A DNA stretch of 64,000 nucleotides from Gracilaria gracilis (GCA_030374805.1 JARGSG010000207.1:992001-1056000); one strand, 5' to 3'. Positions 48,913-59,375 are shown, counted from the first letter of the stretch. Numbers and translations are program-made. Notes: generated by a model not told the origin, from the sequence alone.

Positions 48913-51414
48913 TCAGCGAGCAATGATAGTAGCAATCTCCAGTGCTATCTGCTGGACACGAGGAGAAACTGCTGCTACATCTGCAGCCATTTTGGCGACC
49001 CCCATCTCAACACCAAGCGCAGCCGACTCGATATCGTCGCAAATCAATGTCCCGATGGCAATCATCAGCCGGTACACCACTTCTTCGTGCCTTTCGCCAT
49101 TTTCGACAACGCCTATCGCACGTCTCATAAATGGGGCACGTTCTGAAGCCGAAGCTTCAGAGTCGTGCAGCATTACCGCATAGTTAACCAAAAGAGATGC
49201 AAAAGTCTCTCGAGCCCGCTTGTTATCGCTTCTTGAAGCATTTGCGGCTGCGTCAATAATTTTCGAGCTTTCAGCCTTAGCGACAGCGCCTGCGACACGG
49301 TTCGCAAACATGTTGCACAAGAATCTACATCCCATGATGTAGACGGCCCCATTCGCTTGTTCTGACGATAAATGTGCTAGTACGTCATAAAGGGCCGCTC
49401 CATTCTGATTTCCAAAGAAGTATGAAGCCCCTGAAGGTAAAGATATGGCAATTCTTGCGACATCTAGAACTGGAAAACTGTGAGTGGTAGGCCACTTCAA
49501 CAGCTTTTCAACCACAGCACAGTCTGCGTCATCGAGTACAACCACATCTCTCCTAGACTTCAATTTCGGCATCAAAGATGAACCAAACACAGTTGCCTCT
49601 TCCTGGTTTAGAGCCTGTCCTGTACCAGCTTGTGCGAACTCTGTATTAAAGAGGCTCAGCTTTTGCTGAATCTTTTCCACTTGATCTATATTCTTGTATA
49701 GCACCATACCACTCTTATGAGGAATCAACTTCCGAGGCGGGGGTAGCTTGTTCACGTCATTGCTGTCGGTAGTTGAACCACCTCCAGGTACATACCGAGA
49801 ACCGCCGGTGAATGGATCATTTGCTTGGGAAGTTGTCCCTCCATTGCTAGATGGTACATATCTGGCTCCTCCAGTTAATGGATCGCTGCCACTAGCAGAT
49901 GAGGATCCGCCACCAGGAACATACCTCGACTTTCCCGTGAATGGATCGCTGCCACCAGCAGATGAGGTGGACCCGCCACCAGGAACATACCTTGATTTTC
50001 CAGTGAATGGGTCCGAAGCTTGTGGACCAGAGGGTTGAAGAGCATCGGGAGGAACTTGTTGTTCGATGAAGTGCGCAATTTGATCCAAAAACTCCTGACT
50101 TATCTCGTTCTCGTCGATAAACCTCTGTGCAGCAAGATAGGGATTCTCGCCCTTGTTGAAGCCTAGCTTCTCCTTCTTTCCTCCTTCACCTATCTCAACT
50201 TCAAAAACGAAATCATACTTCTTCCCCTTGACTTCGCCACCGCTGGTCGCGCCGCCTGGTTGATCAACAACATCACCAACCTTTGACCATTTCTTGTCAG
50301 CCGCCGACCACATGTAAACTTCCGCACCACCATTCGCAGTCTTGACGATTTTATTCTCTCCGTCCTTCTTCCCAGGAACTGCAAGGGCAGCTTCCACAGA
50401 CGGAAGTTTGTTCACATCAACACCCCCAATAACCTTTGTATTGATTTGCCTTTCTGATACTGCCTTTTCAAACGCAGCAAGAACATCTTCATCAGCAACT
50501 TCCTCTTCAACGGTGGTAAAGACGCGTGCTACCCCGTCACTACACGCTGAAACGATATCCCCATTTGGGCAAAAGCAAACGGACCATACCGTGCCGGGGT
50601 GCATAATAGTTTGCGATGGAACAATCTCATGCACCGAGCTGTCATCGCATTTCGAGACGCGCACAGCGTTATCCTCGCCTCCTGTTACAAACGTCCACCC
50701 TCCAACGTCGTCAGAAAAGCTATCGACAGAGTAGCAGTAGCTCCCATTATGAAGATCGGATATCTTCTTCAATGGGAGATAAGAATCACGCGCTTCTCGC
50801 CAGTACACCAGCGCAGAATCATTGGCAACGGTGACAAAACCGGCGTTCGGACCTCTTACGATATCTCTGATGACATCAGAATGCGCTTCTTGCAACGCAA
50901 TGCCGGTTTCACTCTTAGTTTGACCAGGCCATAACCTGACTTTCTTATCAGCGCCAACTGAGACAAAGGCGCCCCGGGCTGTCTGAGCGACTGACCAGAC
51001 CGCCGCCTCATGACCACGTAACACGCGCAAACATTCGCCAGTATCAATGCTCCATACCCGAGCTGTCATATCCCACGATGCCGAAACAACGGTATTCGCT
51101 TCTGCCACAATTGCAACCGAACAAACAGAAGCAGTGTGTCCCTGCAAGATATGAACGCATTCGCCGGTTTGAACGTCCCATACTCGTAACGTTTTGTCGC
51201 CAGACGCACTTACCAGGCGATTCGTACCAACAAACGCAAGCGCGTTTACAAAATGGGTGTGCCCTTTCAGGACTTTCTGCGGAGCTTGTTGTGTCAAGGA
51301 CCAAATCACGACTGACTTATCTCTGCTAGCAGAAGCGATCAAACCGGAAGAAGAAGCTGCGACACCTCTGACATCCGCGCTATGAATGCGCAATTCTGCC
51401 TTGAGTTTGTACAT
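48913..51414 (-). CDS. PLAA: PLAA/Doa1/Ufd3, ubiquitin-binding Cdc48 cofactor
   Basis: 833 residues in the family order. Seven WD40 repeats (1-310) include SASGDKTLRVWDVQTGEC. A PFU domain (about 395-455) has KYDFVFEVEIGEGGKKEKLG and NPYLAAQRFIDENE. A linker carries four copies of DPFTG-x-x-RYVPG plus one variant. The C-terminal PUL armadillo domain (about 555-833) starts LIPHKSGMVLYKN. The protein binds ubiquitin through WD40/PFU and Cdc48/p97 through PUL, acting in ubiquitin homeostasis and protein sorting. Intronless; ATG 51412-51414 immediately precedes the first WD repeat. Confidence 0.93.
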   Translation of the reverse strand: MYKLKAELRIHSADVRGVAASSSGLIASASRDKSVVIWSLTQQAPQKVLKGHTHFVNALAFVGTNRLVSASGDKTLRVWDVQTGECVHILQGHTASVCSVAIVAEANTVVSASWDMTARVWSIDTGECLRVLRGHEAAVWSVAQTARGAFVSVGADKKVRLWPGQTKSETGIALQEAHSDVIRDIVRGPNAGFVTVANDSALVYWREARDSYLPLKKISDLHNGSYCYSVDSFSDDVGGWTFVTGGEDNAVRVSKCDDSSVHEIVPSQTIMHPGTVWSVCFCPNGDIVSACSDGVARVFTTVEEEVADEDVLAAFEKAVSERQINTKVIGGVDVNKLPSVEAALAVPGKKDGENKIVKTANGGAEVYMWSAADKKWSKVGDVVDQPGGATSGGEVKGKKYDFVFEVEIGEGGKKEKLGFNKGENPYLAAQRFIDENEISQEFLDQIAHFIEQQVPPDALQPSGPQASDPFTGKSRYVPGGGSTSSAGGSDPFTGKSRYVPGGGSSSASGSDPLTGGARYVPSSNGGTTSQANDPFTGGSRYVPGGGSTTDSNDVNKLPPPRKLIPHKSGMVLYKNIDQVEKIQQKLSLFNTEFAQAGTGQALNQEEATVFGSSLMPKLKSRRDVVVLDDADCAVVEKLLKWPTTHSFPVLDVARIAISLPSGASYFFGNQNGAALYDVLAHLSSEQANGAVYIMGCRFLCNMFANRVAGAVAKAESSKIIDAAANASRSDNKRARETFASLLVNYAVMLHDSEASASERAPFMRRAIGVVENGERHEEVVYRLMIAIGTLICDDIESAALGVEMGVAKMAADVAAVSPRVQQIALEIATIIAR

Positions 51415-52011
51415 TGTGACGGTTGTTAATAAAGAAAGGTCCAGAGGATAATACGCAAACTAGAAGAGCATTTGTTCCACAGACACTTAGATTGAAAGCT
51501 GAGAAAAGTGGGTGGCCTGTGAGTTACTATCGGTGCTCGCGAGGTAAGGAGGCGGTGGGGGTGGGGCAAACAGACCGAGGAAGGATGCAGGAGGAACAGA
51601 CAATGGCAACCAAGTCGGCTATGGAACGAATGTGCCGTGCTTGTGGGGATCTTCGAGTTTCCAACAAAAGACCTGCATGGCTACGCCATTGTTCAGCGCC
51701 TTTTCGTAATTACAAAAACGGACTTTTAATTACCGAAGGAAATTACAGAAGCTGTCAACTGGGGCATTGGTTCAATTGAATTGCTGAGTGTTATCTGCTC
51801 TTCTGTGTAAGCTTTTGGGTTGTCACACGATTACGAGGCCATCTGCGCCGCCCACCTGTACACGTACTATTTGCCAAGACGAAAAGTTTTGAAAACTTTT
51901 TGACACCATTGCCACGAAAGAGTTATCAGCCCATGCACGTGGAACGGAACAGGGAAGGGTGCATTTGCATGCAATCGGTATTGTTGCCCCCGCACAACAA
52001 CTCGGCTGTGT
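51415..52011. other. PLAA upstream region, no gene
   Basis: About 600 bp from the PLAA start to the TTAA at the left edge of the piggyBac-like element. No gene or strong motif recognised. Confidence 0.4.
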
Positions 52012-52033
52012 TTAACCCTTTTGAACCGGGAAG

Positions 52034-52159
52034 CTTATGTCTAGCTCAATAGACATAAGAAGCAAACACGATTGGTTGCTTCCTCAAGATCAAGGGTAAC
52101 CGTTGGTTTCAATCGAGCCAAGTGTTGGATTTGCTTATGTTTAGCTCAATATACATAAG
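52034..52159. repeat. Two subterminal stem-loops in direct repeat, piggyBac left end
   Basis: CTTATGTCTA/TAGACATAAG (52034-52043/52050-52059) and CTTATGT/ACATAAG (52134-52140/52153-52159) are nearly identical 26-bp blocks exactly 100 bp apart. A third copy lies at the right end (59222-59231/59238-59247). They are probably transposase-binding sites. Confidence 0.75.
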
Positions 52160-52388
52160 AAAACAACATAGCATTGGCAGTTATTCAATCATTAGGTCTC
52201 CAGTTAAAATAGTGGGTAAAGTCGAGAAGACGTAGTGTTTGCGCAGCAACACAGAAACCTATTTAAACGCAAAAACAAGAACATTTTACTTTGTGCTACC
52301 GATACTACGTCGTAAAAATAATAAAAACGTAGTTTTCATCATATTTGTGCCCAAATGCGCTGTTGCAACCAACCAACGGCAGAACACA

Positions 52389-53665
52389 CTAACCTTGCGG
52401 TTCCTGCGTCTCGCTGTCAGACCCAGCCGTTCTCAGCCTTGACTGCAGACGACGCTGACGTTTTTCACGATATTTCTTCTGTGAAAGACGTCTTTTCTTA
52501 ATAGAATCCTCCCCAATAGTGTAGAGCCTGTCCTTAACCTTTCCATAAAACTCTGAATCTTTCGCTCGAAGGGGATGACGCTTAATATGAGCATTTGTTA
52601 GTCCACAACACAGAATAAAAATTGGATCATAGAGTTTTTCATTCCAACGACACTTCAAAGAAAGAATAGACCACAAACCACATAGCCTTCCAAAAAAATT
52701 CTCCACAATGATGCGATCAGAAGAAATTCTTTTGTTTTCCAAATCATCTTTTCTAGATAGACGTCTTAGCCTAGGACACTTTTTTGGATGAATTGTCCTA
52801 CAAAAATCCTTTGCTCCTTGCTACCCTTTATTCAAAAGAACCCCCCAAAACTATTCACATTCTTCGCATAGAATTCCTGTATCCGCTATTTCCATTTCAT
52901 CCTCAAACTTTTCCAGTGCCTCCTTATGGAAATTTTGAAAGCTCTGATAAAAAATGTCAATATCAGAGGTTGATCCACAAGAATATAGAGTGACAAAAAC
53001 TGCCATACCATTGGGAAGAACAGAAACCTCTGTTTTGTATCCGTATAATTTGTGCTTCCCGCTAAAGTATTTCTTTGCCTCTTCCAAATTTCTTCCGGGT
53101 CTATTTGTCTGCTGAAATGTGACATCGGTGGCGTAATAGGCGTACTTATAGCAGGAAAACATTTTTTCTTCCCTCACGAGGCGCTTCATTGGCCACTTGT
53201 TCAATTCGTCCAAAACTAATATTTTATATACATGCAGCGAAAGCATGTATATAAATTTAGTTATCATTCTCTCAAATGTTGGAGTTTTGAAATTAAAAAT
53301 ATTCGCGAGAAAATCCCATCGGCCACCATGTTTCAGCACTGTTAAACACATGAAAAAGGCATCTTTCCCGGAGGCCTGAAATTTTTTTCCCCTTCCAACG
53401 TTCCAATTTTCGGATCATGCTTTTCAATTTGACTCCAAAAATTTTGAAATTCAACTGCAGAAAAATTGGTCATCTCGAGGATAGATTCGGACCCATTTTG
53501 GCTGTAAAATATATCAAATATGGGACTGTCAGAGTCATTTTCATCGTCTGAATTATCGCAATGTGAATGATTTGGAGCAGTTTCAAATGCCTGTTGTGTG
53601 ACATACGCGGTGTCGACCAGCAATTCGAGGGCGTTCGCTGCAAACTCAGAGCTAACTGTCGCCAT
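52389..53665 (-). pseudogene. Harbinger-like (DDE_4) transposase, decayed
   Basis: The minus-strand reading starts MATVSSEFAANALELL. The middle carries YYATDVTFQQTNRP (first Asp) and KKYFSGKHKLYGYKTEVSV, then SDIDIF (second Asp). The last part has RIIVENFFGRLCGLW (catalytic Glu) and LTNAHIKRHPLR, the signature of Harbinger-type transposases common in protists. The frame is broken by a shift in a run of seven A near 53390 and by two TAG codons around 52800-52855. The copy therefore cannot make a full transposase. Confidence 0.78.
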
Positions 53666-53674
53666 TTTGTTGAA

Positions 53675-53955
53675 CAGAACGGTTGTGCACAAGACTTTCG
53701 ATGACTTTCTGGTCATCGACACCTCGTTGTGCACGACCGTTTTGGTTCTGCGCAGAGACTGAGTAACTACTTTGGTTTCTCAGTCTCTGCGAATGCTACA
53801 TGTATATGTGCATTGACACAGTCATACGCGTTTGACTGTGTCATTGCTGCTGAAGCTGATAGGCAATTCAAAAGTCTCGTCCGCAACTTTTGAATTGAGT
53901 ATCAGCTTATGTACATTGTCAATCGAGGAAACACGTTACTGTTTCCTCGATTGAC
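53675..53955. repeat. Array of six different stem-loops
   Basis: Six consecutive inverted repeats: A, 53675-53750, nested arms with TCGATGAC/GTCATCGA at the tip; B, 13-bp perfect arms 53751-53763/53779-53791; C, 53792-53814, short with one bulge; D, 11-bp perfect 53814-53824/53833-53843; E, 9+12 bp arms 53853-53861, 53864-53875/53886-53897, 53900-53908; F, 15-bp perfect 53918-53932/53941-53955. The stems have unrelated sequences and loops of 3-15 nt. The array begins 10 bp upstream of the transposase start. Confidence 0.85.
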
Positions 53956-54426
53956 TTCATTTTTGCGATGGTGTACACTATTTTAATTGGAGCTCTATTG
54001 ACAAACAAAGACCAATAAAGTACCTTCAAAGTGACACACTACCAACTAATGACAAACTGTGCGCATGTACAAGCCCATTATATGCCAATTCAAACGACAG
54101 CAAAAAATATCCACCAAGAGAGATTATGATCTGAGTAACGCCAAAACACCCGCCAAACGACGCGGCCACAATCTGACCTCCTCCTTCCTTGTCTTTATCC
54201 TCAATTATATTGTCTTTGGTACTCCATGGCAGCCTTGCAGTCCCAACAGGCACCATTACAGATTAAAACAAGCAGAGACACAAGCCTTGCACTAACAAAA
54301 GCTACTTTTGAGAGCGCTAGGCATTTGTAATGGGATAAAAACGATCTAAAAGAATTTATAATTACCATTGTAGACGTAGAACAAGAAAAAGACATCTACA
54401 AAACCGTCGAGTACTGCGCCAAATGA

Positions 54427-54645
54427 AGGAATGGCAATGGCCTACACCTTGCAAAACTTCAGTTCATCAAGAAATTATATGCCCGTAAAGGAGAATTTGG
54501 ATTTTTTACTCTATTTCTGAACTCTTCGTATCTAAACTGCATACGAGAGTGGACCCGTAAAGAACTTTTGAAGCGCGGAAAAAAGACACAGCCCCTACGA
54601 ATGGATGAATTGATGGCGTATTGTGGAGCAATGGCAATTTGATGT
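54427..54645 (+). pseudogene. Possible piggyBac transposase N-terminal fragment
   Basis: A short frame ending in a stop reads FGFFTLFLNSSYLNCIREW and RMDELMAYCGAMAI. This resembles the N-terminal part of the piggyBac DDE domain (an F-x-x-F-F block, then a D-E-L-x-A-Y helix). It is separated from the main transposase frame by 800 bp. It may be the displaced 5' part of the gene or the relic of another copy. Confidence 0.3.
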
Positions 54646-54742
54646 CGTCACAATGAAGGTTCTCATAATGGAGCTCTATCCATTGAGCTCTGACGTGTCA
54701 GACTATGAATATGGACCCCGTTTCGGGTGAAATTGGAAATAT

Positions 54743-55168
54743 TGTTGGGACGTATCTTGTTAGGTGAATCGGGGATAGAACCTATGAAATAGGTGTACAG
54801 TAGGGCCTTGTGGCATATTTGTCCAGATATTTGGCGTTACACCCGCTGGGTAGATACTGTGGCACCCTGACACTGGGTTGTCCACGTGTAGAGCCCTCGT
54901 GGGAGTGCGCAGCTTTAGATACAGTAGATAGTATATATGCTCGGGCGATCTCGCCCTGGAGCCACTAAGTAAAACTCACCTGAGTCGTATCTTCTTCTTG
55001 AAGTACGTGGTCTTCATCCCGAAGGCTGGGCTATGGTTCCTACTGCCTACGTAGCTTCACGACTTCTCTAAGGAGAGTAACCACGACTGGTCTCGGTACA
55101 ATCACCCCTCAGGGTCCCTAAGGAAGTTCTTTACTACCAGTGTCTGGCTTGTTTTGCTAATTACCCCA
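54743..55168 (+). mobile_element. Possible solo LTR of copia type
   Basis: A 426-bp stretch begins TGTTGGGA and ends CCCCA, has a TATATA box inside, and is followed by GTATCAGG, similar to an initiator-Met tRNA primer site. I found no second copy and no 5-bp target duplication. It is a fossil at best, and the call is tentative. Confidence 0.2.
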
Positions 55169-55446
55169 GTATCAGGTTGTATTTGTTGTCGTTCACCGCA
55201 GTACCGGATCTTTGTTTAGTTCATCGTTTTCCTGGTGCAGGTCTCGCTCCCGCCTCTGTACAGAGTTATATTTGGACACTCGTGTGTGTGTGTCTCGTTC
55301 CGCTATCGGCCCTGTTCCCGCCGTTGGCACGGGCCGTAGCTTCGCTCGTGTGGTTCCCCGTAGGAGCATTACACCGTCTTACGGCACCGTTCGCTCCACT
55401 TCTAGACTCGTTCTCTCTTGATCCGTCGTCGGTTATTCCTCTCTAG

Positions 55447-57261
55447 GCCCACGCTCTTCTTTACCTCTGCAGGTTATTCCAGTACCGTCTCCGGTTTACA
55501 CCCGGCTGCCACGCGGCACGCGCACGGGCAGAGGGCTCTACTTCTGAGTTCGCCCTTTTGTGGGAGCAAGACTCGGACACCCTGGTGGACACGTACCCTC
55601 TTTGGGGTTTGCTCTACACGTATATGGGTCTTGAACTTGCTACATCAGTTCATCGACTGAATCTTCTTCGTGACTATGGGGCACAATCTGACCTTCTCGG
55701 CATACCTTTTTTTAGGAAGGTAATGTCACGAGACACATTTCTAAGTATACGAGCTGCACTCCGTCTATATTTTTTCTATGAGTCTCACGTAGCTAACATA
55801 GATCTGTTGTGGCATAATCGCCAAATATTGGAACACTTTGCGCGGAACGCGGCTACCGTAGCAGTGCCAGTTGGAGTAAGTTCGTTGGATGAAAACACAA
55901 TAAGATGCAAGGGACGAACAGCTGCTCGTTCATACATGAAATCGAAGCCGGTAAAGTTTTGAATAAGGTTATATGCAGTTGTAGGATGGTCACATGCCTA
56001 CCTGCATACTTTCCAAGACAATGGGTCTGGAAATAAATCTGGCAAATCTCCGGTAGATCGCTACACTAATCTATTCAGGGGACTACGTGGGGCAATTGAG
56101 AAGAAAGTTGATGGAACATTGGTTCCAAAATCGAAAGCATCAGCGCTCTGGTGTGCGCAAATGGCGCACCAAACTCGGTTGCATCCTACATCGAGAGGTG
56201 GACGATTGATGGTTATGGATAATTTTTACACACGTCATGTGCTAGCGCGTCAGTTGCTTTCTTTGAGCAATGGGGAGTGCAGAGTCTTAGGTAGTGTGCG
56301 TTTCAATAACGTCGATGCTGTGAATCGCTCTGCATTAAAGGAGGCAATGGAAAGCGTAAAACGTGAGAGCCGTGGTGAATGGCGCTTAGTGCAGGTGTAC
56401 CAGAAGGAAGCTGGTGCGGGTGGGACTGTGTGTGTAGCGGAAAGAGCAGGATTTGTCGTGTTCAAAGATTGTTCTATTGTTGTATTTTCCACAAACGATT
56501 TCGCCGACACCCCACACTTGCGCATTCATGGCTCGGATGAACACGCTGTGAGGTGTGTGCATGGACTGGCTGCTCTGCAGCGATGGATGAGAGAGGAAGC
56601 GATGAGCAGAACCACTCTACAGGTACCAGCAATCATTGTCGCTTACATCTTGTTTATGAATGGAGTGGACGGGTTCGATCAATTTCGCTCAACCTGTGCA
56701 ACGGTACGAATAGAGAAGCGCGTTACAATGAGCATTGTGACTTTTGTCCTTGATGCCTGTGTCTTGAACGCTCATGCCATTTTGCGCGCAATTACCCAAC
56801 CGGGGAGCACAGTAGTTGATGTTACCGTTATGAAGCGACGAATAATAATGCAACTTGTTGCCGACTACGTAGAATACCAACAGAAACGAGCTACGTTGTC
56901 AACGCCTGATACATCGACCAACCCCCGTGCGGTAGCGAAGCCCGAACGTGTGGGAGCCGAAGACCCGCACCTGTTGCTGGAAACAGAAGGAAAGAGAAGT
57001 GTACATTGTCTTGTGTGCAGCACGCTGGCTACAGAAGGTCGTGGCCCGTATACTATGTACTCCTGCACAAATTGCAAAAGAGAATTCCACGTCAATTGCT
57101 TCACGTACTTTCACAACAAAGAAGCCTTTCGCAGCTCACGTCCAGAAATATATCACACAATGAATGAGGTGGAAAGAGTGGTATTCTCTCGAAACCGGCA
57201 CAATAGACCCAACAAAGTTACTGCAACAATCTCCACGACTAGAATGCACTTCCAGAAATGA
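55447..57261 (+). pseudogene. piggyBac-like transposase with one in-frame stop
   Basis: The reading runs 605 codons with all three catalytic Asp present: SSLDENTIRCKGR, MVMDNFYT and GVDGFDQFRS. It has the conserved VPAIIVAYILFMNGVDGFDQ and NAHAIL segments, and a C-terminal Cys/His-rich domain (HCLVC, then CTNCKREFHVNC) that binds ends in piggyBac. A TGA at 55960-55962 replaces the Gly expected in KPVKF-G-IRLY, and the frame resumes at once. No ATG is found in the open part of the 5' end (55447 onward), so the true start is missing or spliced in. The gene is probably inactive but young. Confidence 0.8.
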
Positions 57262-57263
57262 AA

Positions 57264-57836
57264 CTACTCATTCTTGTATCCCATGTAAGCTCCCGCATCG
57301 TCTGGCCAAATGCTGCGAATTGCTTCCAAAGCGCATTGCGGCAGTTGATTTCTTTGCCTCCTTTCAAGAATACCGTGACGTTCATAAGTGTACGTCTTGT
57401 ATGCCATTTGGCGAGCCAAGTTGTTTTGCTCAGAATACGAAGTCGTCTCCGAATACTTTAGTCTCGTCTTTCCAACTACCAATTCCCCATATTGCATCCA
57501 GTAGCAAGGGGTACCACCACATTTCGTACAAGCCACATAGTCGTTGTGAATGGCCACCTCAGCATTTCTGTTTTCAATACCCGTCGCCTGGGTTTCATGT
57601 GCTATAATTAGTTCCTGCCCAAATGAAGGAGAGGAAACATGGGTCGTTTCTTCTGTAGACTTGTCATCCTGTTCAATTTTATCAGAGACGCAGTCAGTCT
57701 TCGGCGCCTTCCCTCCCCGCGAGTTGATATCACCATGGTTTGAATCGATGTCCAGTGTATTTGCGACCATTTCATGTAGTGGATCGTGCGCCAGTGGATC
57801 TTTTGTGTGTTCTTCATGCCTATGCTGATCTTCCAT
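57264..57836 (-). CDS. Accessory ORF of the piggyBac element, Cys-rich C-terminal half
   Basis: 190 residues, convergent with the transposase and ending 2 bp from its stop. Residues 1-100 are acidic and low complexity (MEDQHRHEEHTKD start). Residues about 105-190 are better ordered: YVACTKCGGTPCYWMQYGEL with a C-x2-C-x4-C arrangement, then a basic tail and RSIWPDDAGAYMGYKN. I do not recognise the family. Its place inside the TTAA-bounded element and intact frame suggest a conserved accessory protein. ATG 57834-57836 is the first in the frame. Confidence 0.5.
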   Translation of the reverse strand: MEDQHRHEEHTKDPLAHDPLHEMVANTLDIDSNHGDINSRGGKAPKTDCVSDKIEQDDKSTEETTHVSSPSFGQELIIAHETQATGIENRNAEVAIHNDYVACTKCGGTPCYWMQYGELVVGKTRLKYSETTSYSEQNNLARQMAYKTYTYERHGILERRQRNQLPQCALEAIRSIWPDDAGAYMGYKNE

Positions 57837-57917
57837 TACTAGAGGTGTGATATAGCGAACTTGGCTATGCGACAGTAGCGATGACTGCTCAAGACTGCTT
57901 TGTGGGTACTTGTCCAA

Positions 57918-59221
57918 AAAACTCTCGATGCACTATAATGACGAAGTGGCAGATAGCCGGTAGAGAAAAGCGAGAAGGCGAGTCGCACCACAATCGTGGG
58001 CAGCAAGGGCGCTTTTGGCGGCGATATTGAGGACGTGAATGGATGAAAACGGTACGTTGCAGAGGACGGCGAGGTTGCGGCTTTATGCAGAGAACTCAGT
58101 AGTGGCTCGTAATACTGCAGCCTGACGGAGATGTAAGGAAAACGAGGGAAAAGTTTGGTAGAGCCGTTCGCAACAAATAACAAAAGAAAGCAGACGGAGC
58201 GACGGTGGACGATAAAGTGGGAGCGGCAGGTCAAAAAAATTGCGGCAAACCGAAGAGCCAGTGGCGACGGAATGGGAGAAGAATATTGAGTAGTGTTCGA
58301 GAAGACAGTGACAGGTGATGTCTCAAAGACCTCTGGTCACAAAGTAGTTTAGAGAAATGGAGCTTCGCGTGATTTGAGAACGGCAGTTGAAACAGGTGAG
58401 AGAACGAACAGAGTAGCAGGCGAGGAGAGAGGGTAGAAACGACGACGCTGTTGTGGGAAGTAGATGATGTGGCGAAGAACCAGTGGCGTAAGGGATCGAG
58501 AGACAAATATCAATGAATCGGAGAGCGGAGACGGTGAGGCGGTTGACAAGAGACTTTGATAAGGGCGGCAAAAGGCAGATGTGCCGGTAAAAGGCTTTTT
58601 GTACGGCGACACTGCACAAAGAGACACGAGAGCGAATGTTTGTAGCTCCAAGAGTCTTACCGGGAGATGAAATATATATAGGTGAACGTAGAAAAAGCTT
58701 TGCAGGACCTCGCAAGGAACATGTAGTTGTTGTCAGACAAAAGGAAGAAGAAACCAACAGAAGAGCCGCGACGCAAGCGGCTGCGCATAGACAAAGATTC
58801 TTTTGGTTACGCGAGAGAAGCGCTGGGACGATGCAGGACTAGGAAGAATAGGAATGCAGGGAATTGAATGTGATACAAAAGAATGATACTCACTTTTGCG
58901 AGTCTTTGAGGGGGAGGTTTTGAAAGCCGACACAAGTGCACAATGTAAAGCGATGGCCAAAGAGCAAACCAAAAACGCAAATCGTACGACCGGTGGAACG
59001 AAAATGATACAATACCAAGAGAGCACACAATTTAGACCAACGCAAGGAGGAAAGCTCGCGATGCTTTGCATTGAACGAGAGCCTGCCGGTCTGAAAAACT
59101 TCTGTACCGTGCAACTTCAAAAGATGGCTGTTGCACACGCGTAAACGTGTTCGTTTTAATCATTTTTAGGCCTGCTGTGGGCCACACAGAGGAACTTCTG
59201 CATGCAATCTAATTGGCTCAT
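57918..59221. other. Right internal part of the piggyBac element
   Basis: No gene recognised. TATATATAGG at about 58671-58680 lies upstream of the accessory ORF on the minus strand side. A 7-bp stem GTGCAAC/GTTGCAC is at 59108-59135. Confidence 0.3.
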
Positions 59222-59320
59222 CTTATGTATATCTTACTATACATAAGAATTTCCCTGTTCAAAAGGGTTAACGATTCATCACGATGGCAGCCATCCGGCA
59301 GCTGCCGAAATTTGCAACTT

Positions 59321-59363
59321 CTTCTTTATTATGGCCTGTCGCCCCTGATTCCGAGACGACAGG
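59321..59363 (-). mobile_element. 43-bp LINE micro-insertion with 12-bp target duplication
   Basis: AATTTGCAACTT occurs at 59309-59320 and 59364-59375, flanking 43 bp. The insert contains only the 3' stem-loop and tail of the LINE family also present at 9782-10066 (CCATAATAAAGAAG on the minus strand). The stem here is GTCGCC (59338-59343) against GACGAC (59355-59360). Confidence 0.75.
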
Positions 59364-59375
59364 AATTTGCAACTT

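Larger units (their letters stand above)
52195..53995 (-). mobile_element. Harbinger-like transposon nested in the piggyBac element
   Basis: Inverted ends share CTCCARTTAAAATAGTG (left 52198-52214; right, inverted, 53976-53992), with one mismatch. The left flank is TTA and the right flank TAT, close to the TWA target of Harbinger elements but not identical. The 1.8-kb interior holds one decayed transposase on the minus strand and an array of stem-loops between its start and the right end. Confidence 0.7.
52016..59267 (+). mobile_element. piggyBac-like transposon (7.25 kb, composite)
   Basis: TTAA, the piggyBac target, flanks both ends (52012-52015 and 59268-59271). The ends begin CCCTTTTGAACCGGGAA and, inverted, CCCTTTTGAACAGGGAA (16 of 17 equal), followed on both sides by a stem-loop CTTATGT-TA...TA-ACATAAG. 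The left end carries a second copy of the stem-loop block exactly 100 bp further in. Inside are a piggyBac transposase gene, a convergent accessory ORF, and a nested Harbinger-like element that explains 1.8 kb of the unusual length. A further 1.2 kb of odd sequence precedes the transposase. Confidence 0.85.

Noticed and set aside
51423-51779. 118-codon frame upstream of PLAA
   Set aside because: It starts without ATG, has no recognised domain and overlaps the PLAA promoter.
12525-55962. Stop codons inside three transposase genes as a hint of a variant genetic code
   Set aside because: Host genes in the window end with TAG (ribokinase, HAUS6), TGA (UBE2C, zinc finger gene) and TAA (kinesin-5, FHIT-like), and lack internal stops. 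Element decay is the simpler reading.
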